This document shows positions 1-9,016 of a DNA stretch of 64,000 bases, in pieces (position 1 is the stretch's first letter; each line of letters opens with the position of its first letter). Made by a program: the position numbers and the translations under genes. The notes beneath the pieces are model-generated. The model was not told the DNA's origin. It did no database searches and saw only the letters and a list, made by a program, of their open reading frames with translations. Where the stretch lies: NCBI GenBank assembly GCA_003194525.1, contig NBIV01000184.1:117574-181573 (forward strand), written 5' to 3'. Source of the stretch: Gracilariopsis chorda (lineage: Eukaryota; Rhodophyta; Florideophyceae; Gracilariales; Gracilariaceae).

Positions 1-733
1 CCATCGGAGCATACCACTTGGGAGAGCAGTACGTCATCCTCTGGGTCTGTCTGGTATCCCTCGAGGTTCGGAGTTGGTATATCGTCGTCCGAAGGGGTTT
101 CGTCTGTTCCATCGGTAATTATGCGGCTGAGCGCATCAGCGGCCGGTGTTTGACCCCTGGCCTGTAGGTAACTTCGTATTCCAATTTGGAGAACCGCAAT
201 CTCCATCTCGCGAGCCTACTGGATGCATCCGTCATATTCGGCGACCAGCGGAGCGAGTGGTGGTCGGTCCTAATAGTAAACCAAACTGCCTCAAGGTACG
301 GCCTTAAGGTTAGAACTGCCCATACGATAGCATGGCATTCCCTTTCGGTAGTACTGTAGTTCCTTTCGGCACTGTTAAGGGTCCTACTCCAGTATCCGAT
401 GGGTCTATAATCCTTTGGTGATTCTTGTTCCTGAAGGAGAGCACATCCAACCTTTCCATCGGATGCGTCCGTATCCAGCAGGTACGGTTTACCAGGCTTG
501 GGCAACGCCAATATCGGAGGGTTCAGTAGCTTATCCTTTAAGGTATCAAAGGACTTGTACTGTTCTTCCGTTAGGGAATCAAATTCCGATGGCGAGCCCT
601 TCCTGAGCATCTCGTTGACGGGCGCTGAAATCTTTGAGAAGCCCTCAACAAACCGACGGTAGACATTATAAAAGACCAAGGAAGGAGTGCAGTTCAGTGT
701 GAGTACTCGGGGGTTTCGCCTGGCGGATGGCAT
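1..733 (-). pseudogene. Gypsy RNase H region of pol, frameshifted
   Basis: This part follows the RT and encodes the RT connection (NVYRRFVEGFSKISAPVNEM) and a Ty3-type RNase H. The RNase H acidic residues are visible in LDTDASDGKVGCALLQEQ, in ERECHAIVWAV and in IRTDHHSLRW. The frame is broken twice: near 665-680, where the frame of the preceding RT runs into a stop and the RNase H frame takes over, and near 150, where the open frame ends but the expected AADALSR motif, which closes gypsy RNase H, continues in another frame towards position 1. It would release the tRNA primer and degrade the RNA template during reverse transcription. The integrase that normally follows is outside the window. 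Confidence 0.85.
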
Positions 734-758
734 CTGTTGTCTGCTTGGCTACCTCGAG

Positions 759-1505
759 TTAACCGGGATGAAACACATGGCCAAGATAATCCAAGGAGGC
801 TTGGAAAAAGAAGCACTTAGGCAGCTTCAATGTTATTTCAGCCTCGCGGAGAATCCTTAGGACAGTCCTGACGTGGGTGAAATGCTCCCGTATGGTTGTT
901 GAAAAGATGATCACGTCATCCAAGTAGACCAGCGCAAAATTCCATTTAAACCTAGAGAGAATTATATCCATTGCCCTTTGGAATGTTGCGGGTGCGTTCA
1001 TTAAACCAAAGGGCATTCGTGTAAAACGGAACAATCCCTCGTGGGTTGTGAACTTGGTCAGGGGCTTTGCGTCGTCATCCAATGGTATCTGCCAATAGCC
1101 CCAATTGAGATCCAGCGTTGTGAATACCACTGCTTCACCTAAGGAATCGAGGCAGTCATCCATTCTAGGTATTGGGTAACTGTCCCGTTTGGTCATTGCG
1201 TTTAACCTTCGGTTTTCAATGCAGAACCTGACGGAGCCATCCTTCTTCGCCGCAAGAACGAAGGAACTTGCCCAATGGGATTCGTGAGGCGGAGCTGGCT
1301 CGATGACGTTATCTTTACGCATCTTTGCAATCTGCTCCGCCACGATTTCGCGTCCCTTAAGGCCTGTCCTATACGGGTGTTAGAACAACGGTTTGGCGTC
1401 ATCCTTAAGGTCAACGCGGTGCTTCGTGGCACGAATCTCGCCCAATTGGCCAGACCACATGGACTTGAATTCCCGGAGGAGTTCTATAACCTGAGGACGA
1501 TAGGA
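759..1505 (-). pseudogene. Gypsy reverse transcriptase domain of pol, with stop codons
   Basis: The open part 759-1343 holds the RT fingers and palm: FTTLDLNWGYWQIPL, FTRMPFGLMNAPATFQRAM and the catalytic LVYLDDVIIFS box near 915-930. The frame continues upstream to the protease part but is cut by TAA at 1380-1382 and by TAA at 1506-1508; both are in positions where related elements read through. It ends with a stop right after GHVFHPG. The domain copies the element RNA into DNA in the particle. The match to Ty3/gypsy RT is clear; the stops and the following frameshift make it a fossil. Confidence 0.88.
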
Positions 1506-2525
1506 TTAGAATTCCTTCCCAAGGTTTACCTCCCCCTCCCAACTTTCGACTTCCTCGTATGAGGTAGGGGTGAGTTCATCCCATGAGGTTTCCATGATTG
1601 CCATTGGAGCTGGGAGCGCTATCCCAATTATTGTACCTTTAGGTAGACGTACCGGGCGGTCCCGAAAGTTACTTATCTGAACCAGAAAGGGTACCATTGG
1701 CCTGCAGTCCATAATTATGTTGGACATCAAGGACAAATGGCGGTCAATAGTCCGAGGGTGATTCTGCAGCGTCACGAGACCAGCAATTTCGCAGGTGACC
1801 TGAGCGGTAATCTGCGTCATCGGTGGTATCGATATCGCTTTCGATAACCGAACCTTATTGGATACGGTACTCTGCACCAGTGGAAGTCGACGCGGGCTAG
1901 CCTCGGGACCAGATTTGGAACCGATGATAACCACAGGACGGGTGCGGTAGAAAGACACCTTCCGGAGGCCGGGATAGATCGCTTTGACATAGCAGTCCAT
2001 GAAAGACGTCTCTAGGAGACATTCTGTGCTTACGGTAGGACGGGCAAGGAACCAAAGGCGAACCTGAACGTCACCCAACTGTAGGGAAAGGGGAATGATT
2101 CCTTTAATGTCCATCGGTCGTTTCGACGCATCTGTAACTTTAGGAGTCTTCCGTACCTGCACCGCATCCTCCCAACCAGGTGGTAAAACGTTCGGATGAA
2201 CCAAATTTGGACCGGCCCCAGTGTCCAGGACGCTTGTGACGACCCGAGACCTAGAGGCAGTCAGTCCAACGGTGTTTCGTACTTTATAATTCTCCTTCAG
2301 CAGGATACAAACTGGCGTATCCCCAGCGGCTTCTATTTCATCACACCATTGGTTTAAGGTTAGGGCATCATCCGTTGGTCTTTCCGGTTGAGTTCCCGAA
2401 GGGGAACAAGATTGCTGTGGGGGAACTGTATCACCTTCGGCAGTGAGGTGGGAATCCTGTGAGGGGCGGTTCGCCTCGCACTGCTCCTCTAGGCATTTTC
2501 TGACATAGTTCCTCCACCAATGGCA
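1506..2525 (-). pseudogene. Gypsy protease and linker of pol
   Basis: The frame runs from about 2525, just after gag, to the TAA at 1506-1508. Its key mark is the retroviral-type aspartic protease motif LDTGAGPN (catalytic Asp codon at 2223-2225), followed by a linker typical of gypsy elements. The protease cuts the Gag-Pol polyprotein. It lies in a different frame from gag, with the switch near 2525; whether this was a programmed frameshift or a later mutation cannot be told from one copy. The first Met in frame (2204) lies just inside the protease domain, so it is not a sensible start. Confidence 0.75.
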
Positions 2526-4678
2526 GGTTCAATACCAGTGGTCGGTGCTTTCTCTGGAGCATCCATTGGCATCTCCAGGCGTCCATTACCCTCCAGAATT
2601 GAGACAACGTTGACCTGTGGAGCCCTGGAGGGCGTAGCCACTGGTGTAACGTACCTGGACGAACCAGGCGATGACGTGTACCTCGGAGCCTGACGGGTGA
2701 ACATTCCTTCGGAATGCCGAGCGTGGTAGTTCTCATTCCTTAACGCAAGGAGTTTCTGTTGCATTTCCTTACGTAAGAACTTCATGCCGTCTCAAGGTGT
2801 AACCTTGGACAAGCATATGTAGCAAGCCTGAGGAGCGCGCTGAAAAGTATCCCTACGAGCTTGAGTGAGCGAATAACTCGGCGTGGGCTGACCTGAAAGA
2901 GTGGTCACACCAGTACCAGTGAACGGGATAGACGGCGGACCTGTAGGAGCTGAACCAAAAGAAACTGCGAGGATGTTCCCCTCGTCCTCGAGTATTCCTG
3001 AGGTACTTCCATCGGAGCTCTCGACCATATTGGCATGAGAGAATTTCCTGACAGGAGTCGCTCTTCCTTTGGTGTCGTGGTCGGTTACCCGGCGGGATGT
3101 CCTGTAGGTTTTGCCATAGCCTTCGGCAAAGTTCACCAATTGCCTATAGGAGATATCTTGATGAGCCATATGATGATTGTGAACCTGAGTCCGTATGGCA
3201 GGCAGCAACCCAGCGATGAAATGCTGCTTCAACCTACCTTCGGAAAACACGTTCCTGCACCTGTAGACTTTTCTCCAAAGGTTATCGGCGAAGTCCTTCT
3301 CGGCTATATTGGAACTTTGCCTAAAAGACATCACATCCTGATGGGCGTCCATAATGACGTCGTCCGTCGCATATGTTTCCAATAGGTAATGCACCACCTC
3401 TGGGTAAGACCTTAGGAGCTCCCTGTTGGTAGCATCCACTGGGTTAGTAGTGCCAGAAACCTTAGAAACCACATGGTCTTGCGCGTGCCCATGGAGGAAA
3501 AACTGAAAAAGATACAGAGTGGCACCCTCGTGGATACCGTTCTGGTCGCAGGCCGTGCGGAACAGACTCAGAAAGCTTAGGATAGAAATGGGGTCGGAGC
3601 CCGAGAACTTCTCCGTAATGGTTAGCTGCATACGTTTGGCCCACTTGGTGACATTCTTTGCCACCGAGGTCGTGTACCGAGTGGAACTATCAGCCAAACG
3701 GTACGTGTGGTAATTCAATACTCTCTTGAAGAGTTCATTGGTAGTTGCCAACGGTTTGAGGCGTCGAAGAGCCGCCTCATCCGTCTCTGAGCCACTAGAA
3801 CTCGACGAGTCTGAATCGGACTCCCTACCGCTGGAGTCCCTTCGGCTTTTCCTTTGGTTCTTCGACTTCTTCCTGTGGTTACCTATCTTCTTCCTACGGT
3901 CAGCAAGGCTCGAATCCAGTGGTGGCTCTTCATCTTCAGCCTCAAAGCCGATGGAGTCGACGGGGCGCTGGGCCCGGTTGTACCTCACGAGTTGCACGTC
4001 CATTAGGCCTTCTTGCCGAGAAACATCCCTTCTGATCCCTGGGCGTGTACCCGATTGGTCTAGCTGTGGTTGAATCCGGCGAGGGGCTGGCAAAGCAGCT
4101 GCTCCCGGTGGTTCGAAACGGGGTTGCCATACGGATACCAATGGATTACTTTGAGTTCCGCCTGTGATGGGCGGCGTGGTGCCTACCTGGCGTTCCACCT
4201 CACGGCGAACACCAATGGTGAGGGAGTCCACAAAGCAGTCAGACTCCAATACCTTAGGAAATACACGTTCAGCCAACTGGTCTGCGTGCTCCGCAAGGGC
4301 GACTGTCACCCGGAGATCCACAAGGGTTTCCAAACGGGCGTCGAGCATCTCGCGAACCCTCGGCCATAGGAGGTCAGCGATTCCACAGGTAGTAACAGCT
4401 CCAATGGTATTCAGCGGTCCCGCCCGTGGTGTATTGAGGTGCGAGCGGTACTCGTCCAGCCTCCCACGGAGTCGTTCAGCCAAAGAGGCGTTACGAGCGA
4501 TATCCTCTGGGTTATCTACTGGTGTGAGGAGGTTTACCTGGGGCTGTGAGCGGGTGCTCCGGCGGTCACTCGCGTTGTCGCCGGAGGGACCGGCGGCAGT
4601 AGTGGATTCCTGAGTAGTTTCCAATGGTTGACCCACTGGTGTACGTGGTTCTTCGTGAACGGGGGGTTGGATATCCAT
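2489..4678 (-). pseudogene. Gypsy gag, interrupted by one in-frame TGA
   Basis: The start at 4678 follows the primer binding site by about 115 bases. The product has a proline- and serine-rich N-terminus, an acidic/basic region (RKKIGNHRKKSKNQRKS near residue 265), and a capsid-like helical part (VTKWAKRMQLTITEKFSGSD onwards, near residue 350). It stops at a TGA (2792-2794) just after CYICL, the start of a possible zinc knuckle, and then stays open in the same frame to 2489, which suggests a single Arg-to-stop change. Gag would form the particle that holds the RNA. The family is like other gypsy gags, but the sequence of gag evolves fast, so the capsid assignment rests on position and general character. 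Confidence 0.75.
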
Positions 4679-4794
4679 TATGTCGGTGCTTCAAGTACCA
4701 GTCCGTCGGTAGTCAATTTCCAATGGTAGGATTCCCGCAGTTCGTCACTCCAATGGTGCACAAACTGTGAGCCGTGCGGAATCCAATGGTTCTA

Positions 4795-4807
4795 GGTCGG
4801 GAGACCA
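4795..4807 (-). other. Gypsy primer binding site
   Basis: On the minus strand the 13 bases TGGTCTCCCGACC begin four bases after the LTR end. TGG pairs with the CCA end of a tRNA, and the rest would pair with an acceptor strand ending TCGGGAGA-CCA. The tRNA was not identified. This is ordinary 3'-end priming, unlike the copia elements in this window. Confidence 0.65.
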
Positions 4808-4811
4808 AAAA

Positions 4812-5287
4812 TGTAAGATAGCAAGCACGGAGCGCTACCCACGGAGGAATCCAAAGGAAATAGTGCCAGCGGCGAGACCACTCGTACGAAAGGTGCACTC
4901 AGGCAATAGTAACTGCGATGCTTACAGGAGGTGGTGTGTGGTGTAATAGCGACGTAGAAGCCTGAAGGAATTAGAGTGAAATTAACCAAAGGAGGGCTAG
5001 TAGACTCAACAGGGTCTCTCACTTTATCTCAGGAGGGAGGCGCAGCTCAAGCAGCATAAGTATCTGCTGCGAGGCGCCTCTATCTCAGATGCAGTGCACT
5101 GTAACGCAGTGCACCACGTGTACTACCTATACTACCTATGGTTCTAAAACTATTAGTTAAAAATTAAATAACCACTGGGGCTTGCCAAGGCCCACGTGTA
5201 TGACCTGCACAGTCGTGCCAACAACCCAACCATCCCGTAGGGGTCATTTCCAAAGGCAATGTGCCACATTGCACCCATTATACTACA
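4812..5287 (-). repeat. Gypsy 5' LTR
   Basis: About 476 bp bounded by TGTA at 4812 and TACA at 5287 (both read on the plus strand). The inner edge is well placed by the primer binding site. The outer edge is a best guess from the TG...CA rule, since the second LTR is not in the window. Confidence 0.55.
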
Positions 5288-5499
5288 ACCAGTGGGGTCA
5301 TTAACTGTTGTTGAATCTGATGCATTATCATCATTTTCGTTAGATTTTGATGAATTGCTGTGTCAACTTATACGGGCACCACTCCTGTTCCTGTTTTCTT
5401 GCGACTGCGACCTCTACCAGAACTGACTGAACCCATTTGGCGGGCATTGTATTCATCAATCAGTGCTGTCGCCACGTAGTCCCATGTGAGTTCTGAAAT
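5288..5499 (-). pseudogene. Copia gag remnant (family B/C type)
   Basis: On the minus strand 5368-5499 encodes ISELTWDYVATALIDEYNAR, a stretch of the gag middle that recurs in the B copy at 41.2 kb and the C copies. It then runs through a basic stretch (GRSRKK) to a stop; acidic and serine-rich codons in another frame continue to about 5300. It abuts the end of the B LTR at 5500 with no primer binding site, leader or gag start between, so about a kilobase has been lost at the junction. It keeps Gln where the other B copies have a TAA after NAR. Confidence 0.75.
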
Positions 5500-5634
5500 T
5501 GTTAATATGAAATGATGTTGATAAATGATGTTCGGCTTCGACGGAAATGAAAAGGGAAGAAAGAAAGAAACAAAATAAAGAGTGAAGGTTGCCACGCTTG
5601 GGGGCGAGTTTACTTGGTACTGCGACTTCAGAGT

Positions 5635-5642
5635 CTTATATA
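5635..5642 (-). promoter_or_regulatory. TATA box of B LTR
   Basis: TATATAAG on the minus strand, in the same position as in the B LTR at 39179-40003. Transcription of the element would start shortly downstream (to the left). Confidence 0.6.
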
Positions 5643-6147
5643 GCACCTCTACTTCGCACTACCACTACAAGAAAACAACCCTACACCACTAAGTGGGGAC
5701 ACCCAATACTACCAGTCATAATCAAACATAATACAATAAGGGTTGCATACACTGATTACAGCTAAGTACAACCAGGCATAACATCATAACAACACATTAC
5801 AACAACGCACACCAAGTGAACCAAGCAGCCAACAATGCGCAACAAGTGAACCAGACATGCCAACAATGTGCCAGCATGAGAAAGCACTGTGTAAACACTA
5901 ACTTGCATCATCATCATTATGACAAAGCACAAATTCACATGCCACCGCATGCAGGTACATACCCTAGGTGTGTTGCGTGCATGGAACGTGCTTACTTGCA
6001 CAAATGCACCTATGCAACACCTGCATGTAGCTGTAAACCAGATGTAGCCACATATATTCCTAAGTACCATGCCCATTCACATTATGCCAAGTGGCCAGTT
6101 CCGTGCCCAAGACCCATACGATGCACAATACTTGTAACAAATGCATT

Positions 6148-6222
6148 GCATATGAGTATATGCAGTAGCCAATCATGTGGGGGTTTTTCGTTGGGTTTGA
6201 GAACACACGCATATGCGCTTAT
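6148..6222 (-). promoter_or_regulatory. Shared copia LTR block with CCAAT box
   Basis: Contains the GCGCATATGCG core, a CCCAACG-like stretch and an inverted CCAAT (plus-strand CCAAT at 6169-6173). The same ordered elements occur in the LTRs of families C, D and E. Confidence 0.65.
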
Positions 6223-6331
6223 GCAAAGCAGCTCTCAAAAACAGCCCTCGGTTATATGAGACTTTGTTTCCAAGTGCTGCACCATGATGTCCCAGGACTA
6301 CCAGGCATTCGACCATGTGCTAACATCAACA

Positions 6332-7003
6332 CTACTCCTCGAGTGTCTGGGAAGCACCATGCTCCAGAGTCCGCAAGTACACTCCCTCGAGTGTACAAGA
6401 CTCGAACTTGGCGTCTGTGTTCAATTTTATTATATACGCTGCGCATCCAAACGCTTTAGCATACTTCAACGACGGCTTACCACCACCCACCAAAAGGTAT
6501 AGATTCAGGCCTGTGGTAGAGTGGAAAGCTCTATTGCATATATAAATATCGTATTTCAATGCATACGGACATAGGAATTCTTGCCAGTGTGATTGACCCA
6601 GCAAAGCTCGAGCAGCTTCTTCCATGGTGCAATTGATGCGCTCGGCAAGGGCATTATGGTCTGGGGTGTAGGGAGGTGAACATAACGTTCCCTGGAGACC
6701 ATTAGTGGTTGTTTATTGGAGAGCAATGTACTCTTCGGCATTGTTTGCATGCAAATTCTGAATATGCACATGCGCTCTTCCAACACCATGATGAAACACG
6801 TGCAGTCCTCAAACCTGCGGGAGATTTTGCTCAACATCAGGAAACACTGCACTAAGACCATATCTATGCGAAAGGAAGTCGTTATGCTCAATTGAATTTG
6901 GCAGAGTGTGCAAACGAGAGGACATGTCACGTTGCCCACATCCAATCTCTAACCCATCTTCGTGTAGAACGCAAACCTCATTCGCACAGAAAAGAGAATG
7001 AAT
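6332..7003 (-). pseudogene. Family B pre-integrase and integrase remnant
   Basis: From right to left it holds the segment before the integrase (LFCANEVCVLHEDGLEIGCG), then after a deletion a C-terminal integrase part (EEAARALL, YALKYDIYICNRAFHST, GCAAYIIKL) in several frames. The HHCC zinc finger and the first catalytic Asp are absent. After LEHGAS it jumps directly to the last codons of the polyprotein, so RT and RNase H are missing; the same jump is found in the plus-strand B copy at 42.6 kb. A TAG lies just before the LTR. The family D array is inserted at its right end, and the rest of the same B copy resumes at 31165. Confidence 0.82.
6999..7003. repeat. Left target-site duplication of the D array (TGAAT)
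   Basis: TGAAT directly before the first D LTR; an identical TGAAT directly follows the last D LTR at 31165-31169. Five bases is the usual length for copia integration. Confidence 0.88.
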
Positions 7004-7078
7004 TGTTGGCAGTAGTACCTGTGCTGTCACTGAAAACCAAATGTTCCGGGGAGCATGGGCTGTTTTAGAGGGTACCTC

Positions 7079-7158
7079 TGCAAAAGCGCATATGCGCGTG
7101 TGCGCGAACCCAACGTGAAACTGGCTTCTGATTGGCTACTGCAAATTTACATATGCAA
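7079..7158 (+). promoter_or_regulatory. Shared copia LTR block (palindrome plus CCAAT box)
   Basis: Perfect 12-bp palindrome GCGCATATGCGC (7086-7097), then CCCAACGTGAAAC, then an inverted CCAAT box (ATTGG, 7131-7135) followed by CTACTGCAAA and CATATGC. All parts recur in order in B, C and E LTRs. A transcription-factor platform is a reasonable guess, not shown. Confidence 0.65.
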
Positions 7159-7617
7159 CGTGGTGCGTACGAGTGGTGTGGCAGAACTGGATCGGTTGGA
7201 CACACCCACGTGTCCAGCTACTACAGTGGTCACAGTGTACGTTGTGTGCAGGGGATACTGGTGAAGTGGTTGGCAGCTGGTACAAGTGGTACAGCAGTGG
7301 TTGGTACAATGGTAAGGTGTGCATGCACTGTCAACAGGTTTACACATGCACGGGTATATTGATGACGTGGGTGTTGTGTGCATTGCCACTTGATGCATTG
7401 CCACTTGATGACATGGCACTAACACCACAGGTTACGTGCCGACTTACCGTGACGTGTTGACTTACCGTGATGTGTTGGCATGTGATGGCGTGTGTTGGAG
7501 TCGTGAATTTGTGCCTTGTCATGGTCATGTGTATGCACGTAACTATTAAGGAACGTTGGTGCGTTGGTGTGCGTTGATGTTATGAGGTTGTGCTGAGCTG
7601 GCTATGTCATGTTAGAT

Positions 7618-7657
7618 GATGATTGGTAGTATTGAGTGTCCCTGCTTAGTGGTTTAG
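7618..7657 (+). promoter_or_regulatory. Second shared LTR block
   Basis: GATGATTGGTAGTATTGAG, then TGTCCC and a TTAGTGGTTTAGG-like stretch. Near-identical stretches lie at 39788-39825 (B) and about 38490-38530 (E), and inverted near 5690-5725 and 47640-47670. It holds another inverted CCAAT. It was not seen in family C. Confidence 0.55.
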
Positions 7658-7797
7658 GTTTTACTTGTAGTTGGTGTTCCCGCGCAATTCGAGTTTAGAG
7701 TGGTACCTAAGATGTGCCTGAAGGACCTCCAAGTAAATCCAAGCTAGAGCTGGCGAACTTCCCTTCCATCCCATCAACTTCCTTTCAACTTTCAACA

Positions 7798-7811
7798 GGT
7801 TATGGGCCCAG
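7798..7811 (+). other. Primer binding site, half-tRNA initiator Met type
   Basis: GGTTATGGGCCCAG directly after the LTR. It is the reverse complement of CTGGGCCCATAACC, the anticodon stem-loop (anticodon CAT) of eukaryotic initiator tRNA-Met. Drosophila copia uses a cleaved 5' half of this tRNA as primer with the same start of the site. Confidence 0.88.
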
Positions 7812-9016
7812 CCCCGCTGACCGCTGCCGCTATCCCTTTCCGTATCGTTCGTCTGTCGCTGCTCTCCCTCACCGCCGTTCATCCGTTTCGCTGTTGTTGC
7901 CTCTTTCGTCGTTGCGTCGGGTGTCTTGATCCCATTGTTGGTCGGTGTTGGTCATTCTCCTTTGGTTTGCGTTCCTCCCTGAGGGCGTTGTGGTGGTAGT
8001 GGTTCGACGTTTACTTCCTATCGTTGTTGAGTTGGGCCTCCGTTGTTGCCCGTGTTGTCGATCGCTATCTACTTTGTGTGTGACACTCCCTCTATCTTGT
8101 GTTTTGGGATCCCCGAGTCTTTTGTCGGGTCGTATCCGTGAGGTCGAGTCGGTCTAGTTTCGAAGTCTGGGCTCCGTGATCGTGTGCTCAGCAGTTGTTT
8201 GTTTTTCGTGTTTCTTAATCATCATCTGGTGTCCAGTGCGACGAGCGGTTGATCCGGGTTACTTTGGGTGATTCCAGGTATCCGGGGACGTGAGCCTGGT
8301 GGCTTGAACCAAAGCGGGTGTACTGTCGAGCGGCTTCCCACCGGTCCATTTGGACAGATAACGGTGACGGTCGTTAAGACCTGGTAAGTTCAGCGGGTGC
8401 ATCTGTGGACGGGTTGCCGTGGCGTACTGCGCTGGTGCGGGTGATTGAATTATTTGTTTTGATCCTGACTGCGTGTCGGGATTCTTGGGCTGTTGCGAAG
8501 GTATTCCATAACGAGCTTTTGATCCGTGCATCTGACCCTTGGGCGTTTGTGCGGGGAGGCGACGTGGCGTAGGCTGACTTCCTTCTTAGGATCAGGCCGC
8601 GTGTGACCTTAAGTGGTTGCGCGTTAGCAGCGTACTTTGGTTGCCATAGTAGCTTCAGTTTCGAGGTGGCGCAAGTTCTTGCAAGAGGCCAGAAAGGGTT
8701 ATACTTGGTGAAGGCATATCTTGGGTCATTAACCATCCTCTGGAAGCCTCGTAGAGAGCGACGCATCTTCTCCTTAGACGTAGGAGAGGGAAGACAGAAG
8801 AAGACGTCTTGTACCCGGAGCATCTCCGGGGGCCAGGGGTCCGACACCCTAGGGTAGCGGAGGTAGTTTTTCCCGTCAGTGCGCCCGAATTTGAAGTTTT
8901 GTTGTTGTTGTTGTCGTTGTTTTTGTTGTTATTGTTGTCGTTGTTGCCATTTTTGTACTACTTAAGTGCCGTAGGTCTTTCATTGCACCTGTGCTGTTTG
9001 TTGACATCTACCAAGC
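7812..9016 (+). other. Long untranslated leader of D unit 1 with conserved hairpins
   Basis: About 1.2 kb without a credible gene. Stretches at 8241-8440 and 8650-8890 are conserved in family E (33150-33340 and 33560-33785). Hairpin I is 8769-8774/8782-8787 with a 7-base loop. Hairpin II is CCCGGAG/CTCCGGG (8814-8820/8824-8830) with a 3-base loop. A conserved core, CTAGGGTAGCGG to CAGTGCGCCCG, is at 8849-8887 and is present in all four copia families. A TTG-rich simple repeat lies at 8897-8946 just before the ORF. Likely roles are packaging, dimerisation or internal translation start; none is proven. Confidence 0.7.

Larger units (their letters stand above)
1..5287 (-). mobile_element. Ty3/gypsy LTR retrotransposon, partial, degenerate
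   Basis: Reading right to left there is an LTR (4812-5287), a primer binding site (4795-4807), gag (from 4678), an aspartic protease (LDTGAG near 2223), reverse transcriptase (YLDD near 920) and RNase H (below 733). The order protease-RT-RNase H with no integrase between protease and RT is that of Ty3/gypsy, not copia. Integrase and the 3' LTR would lie left of the window. Several stops and frameshifts show that it is not active. The heptamer CCANTGG is unusually common along it. Confidence 0.9.
5500..6331 (-). repeat. Family B LTR (copy B1)
   Basis: 832 bp, minus orientation. The plus-strand left edge reads TGTTAATATG and the right edge ATCAACA. The reversed TATATAAG box is at 5635-5642. 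It follows the integrase remnant 6332-7003 as a 3' LTR, but it also precedes the gag remnant 5288-5499 in the 5' LTR position, so it is shared by two B copies. Confidence 0.88.
7004..7797 (+). repeat. Family D LTR 1
   Basis: 794 bp, TGTTGGCAG at the left edge and TTTCAACA at the right, directly followed by the primer binding site. It has the two LTR blocks shared with other families (7079-7158 and 7618-7657) but no clear TATA box. Confidence 0.92.

Noticed and set aside
415-606. Plus-strand open frames across the gypsy element
   Set aside because: They lie opposite clear gypsy protein domains and have no motif of their own.
7136-7528. Several overlapping open frames of 60-130 codons on both strands within the D and B LTRs
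   Set aside because: They have no domain, they overlap each other in different frames, and they repeat only because the LTR repeats. Skewed composition (GT- or CA-rich) keeps them open.
8374-8847. A 157-codon open frame on the minus strand of the D leader
   Set aside because: No recognisable motif. The E leader, conserved at the nucleotide level, does not keep this frame open. Conservation fits RNA structure better.
8813-8887. The leader core as a hammerhead or HDV-like ribozyme
   Set aside because: I could not find the CTGATGA and GAAA boxes of a hammerhead or a convincing nested pseudoknot. Conserved hairpins alone do not show self-cleavage.
8897-8946. TTG-rich repeat before each D ORF as a possible tandem-repeat gene or CRISPR-like array
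   Set aside because: It is a simple microsatellite-like tract; there are no spacers and the window is eukaryotic.
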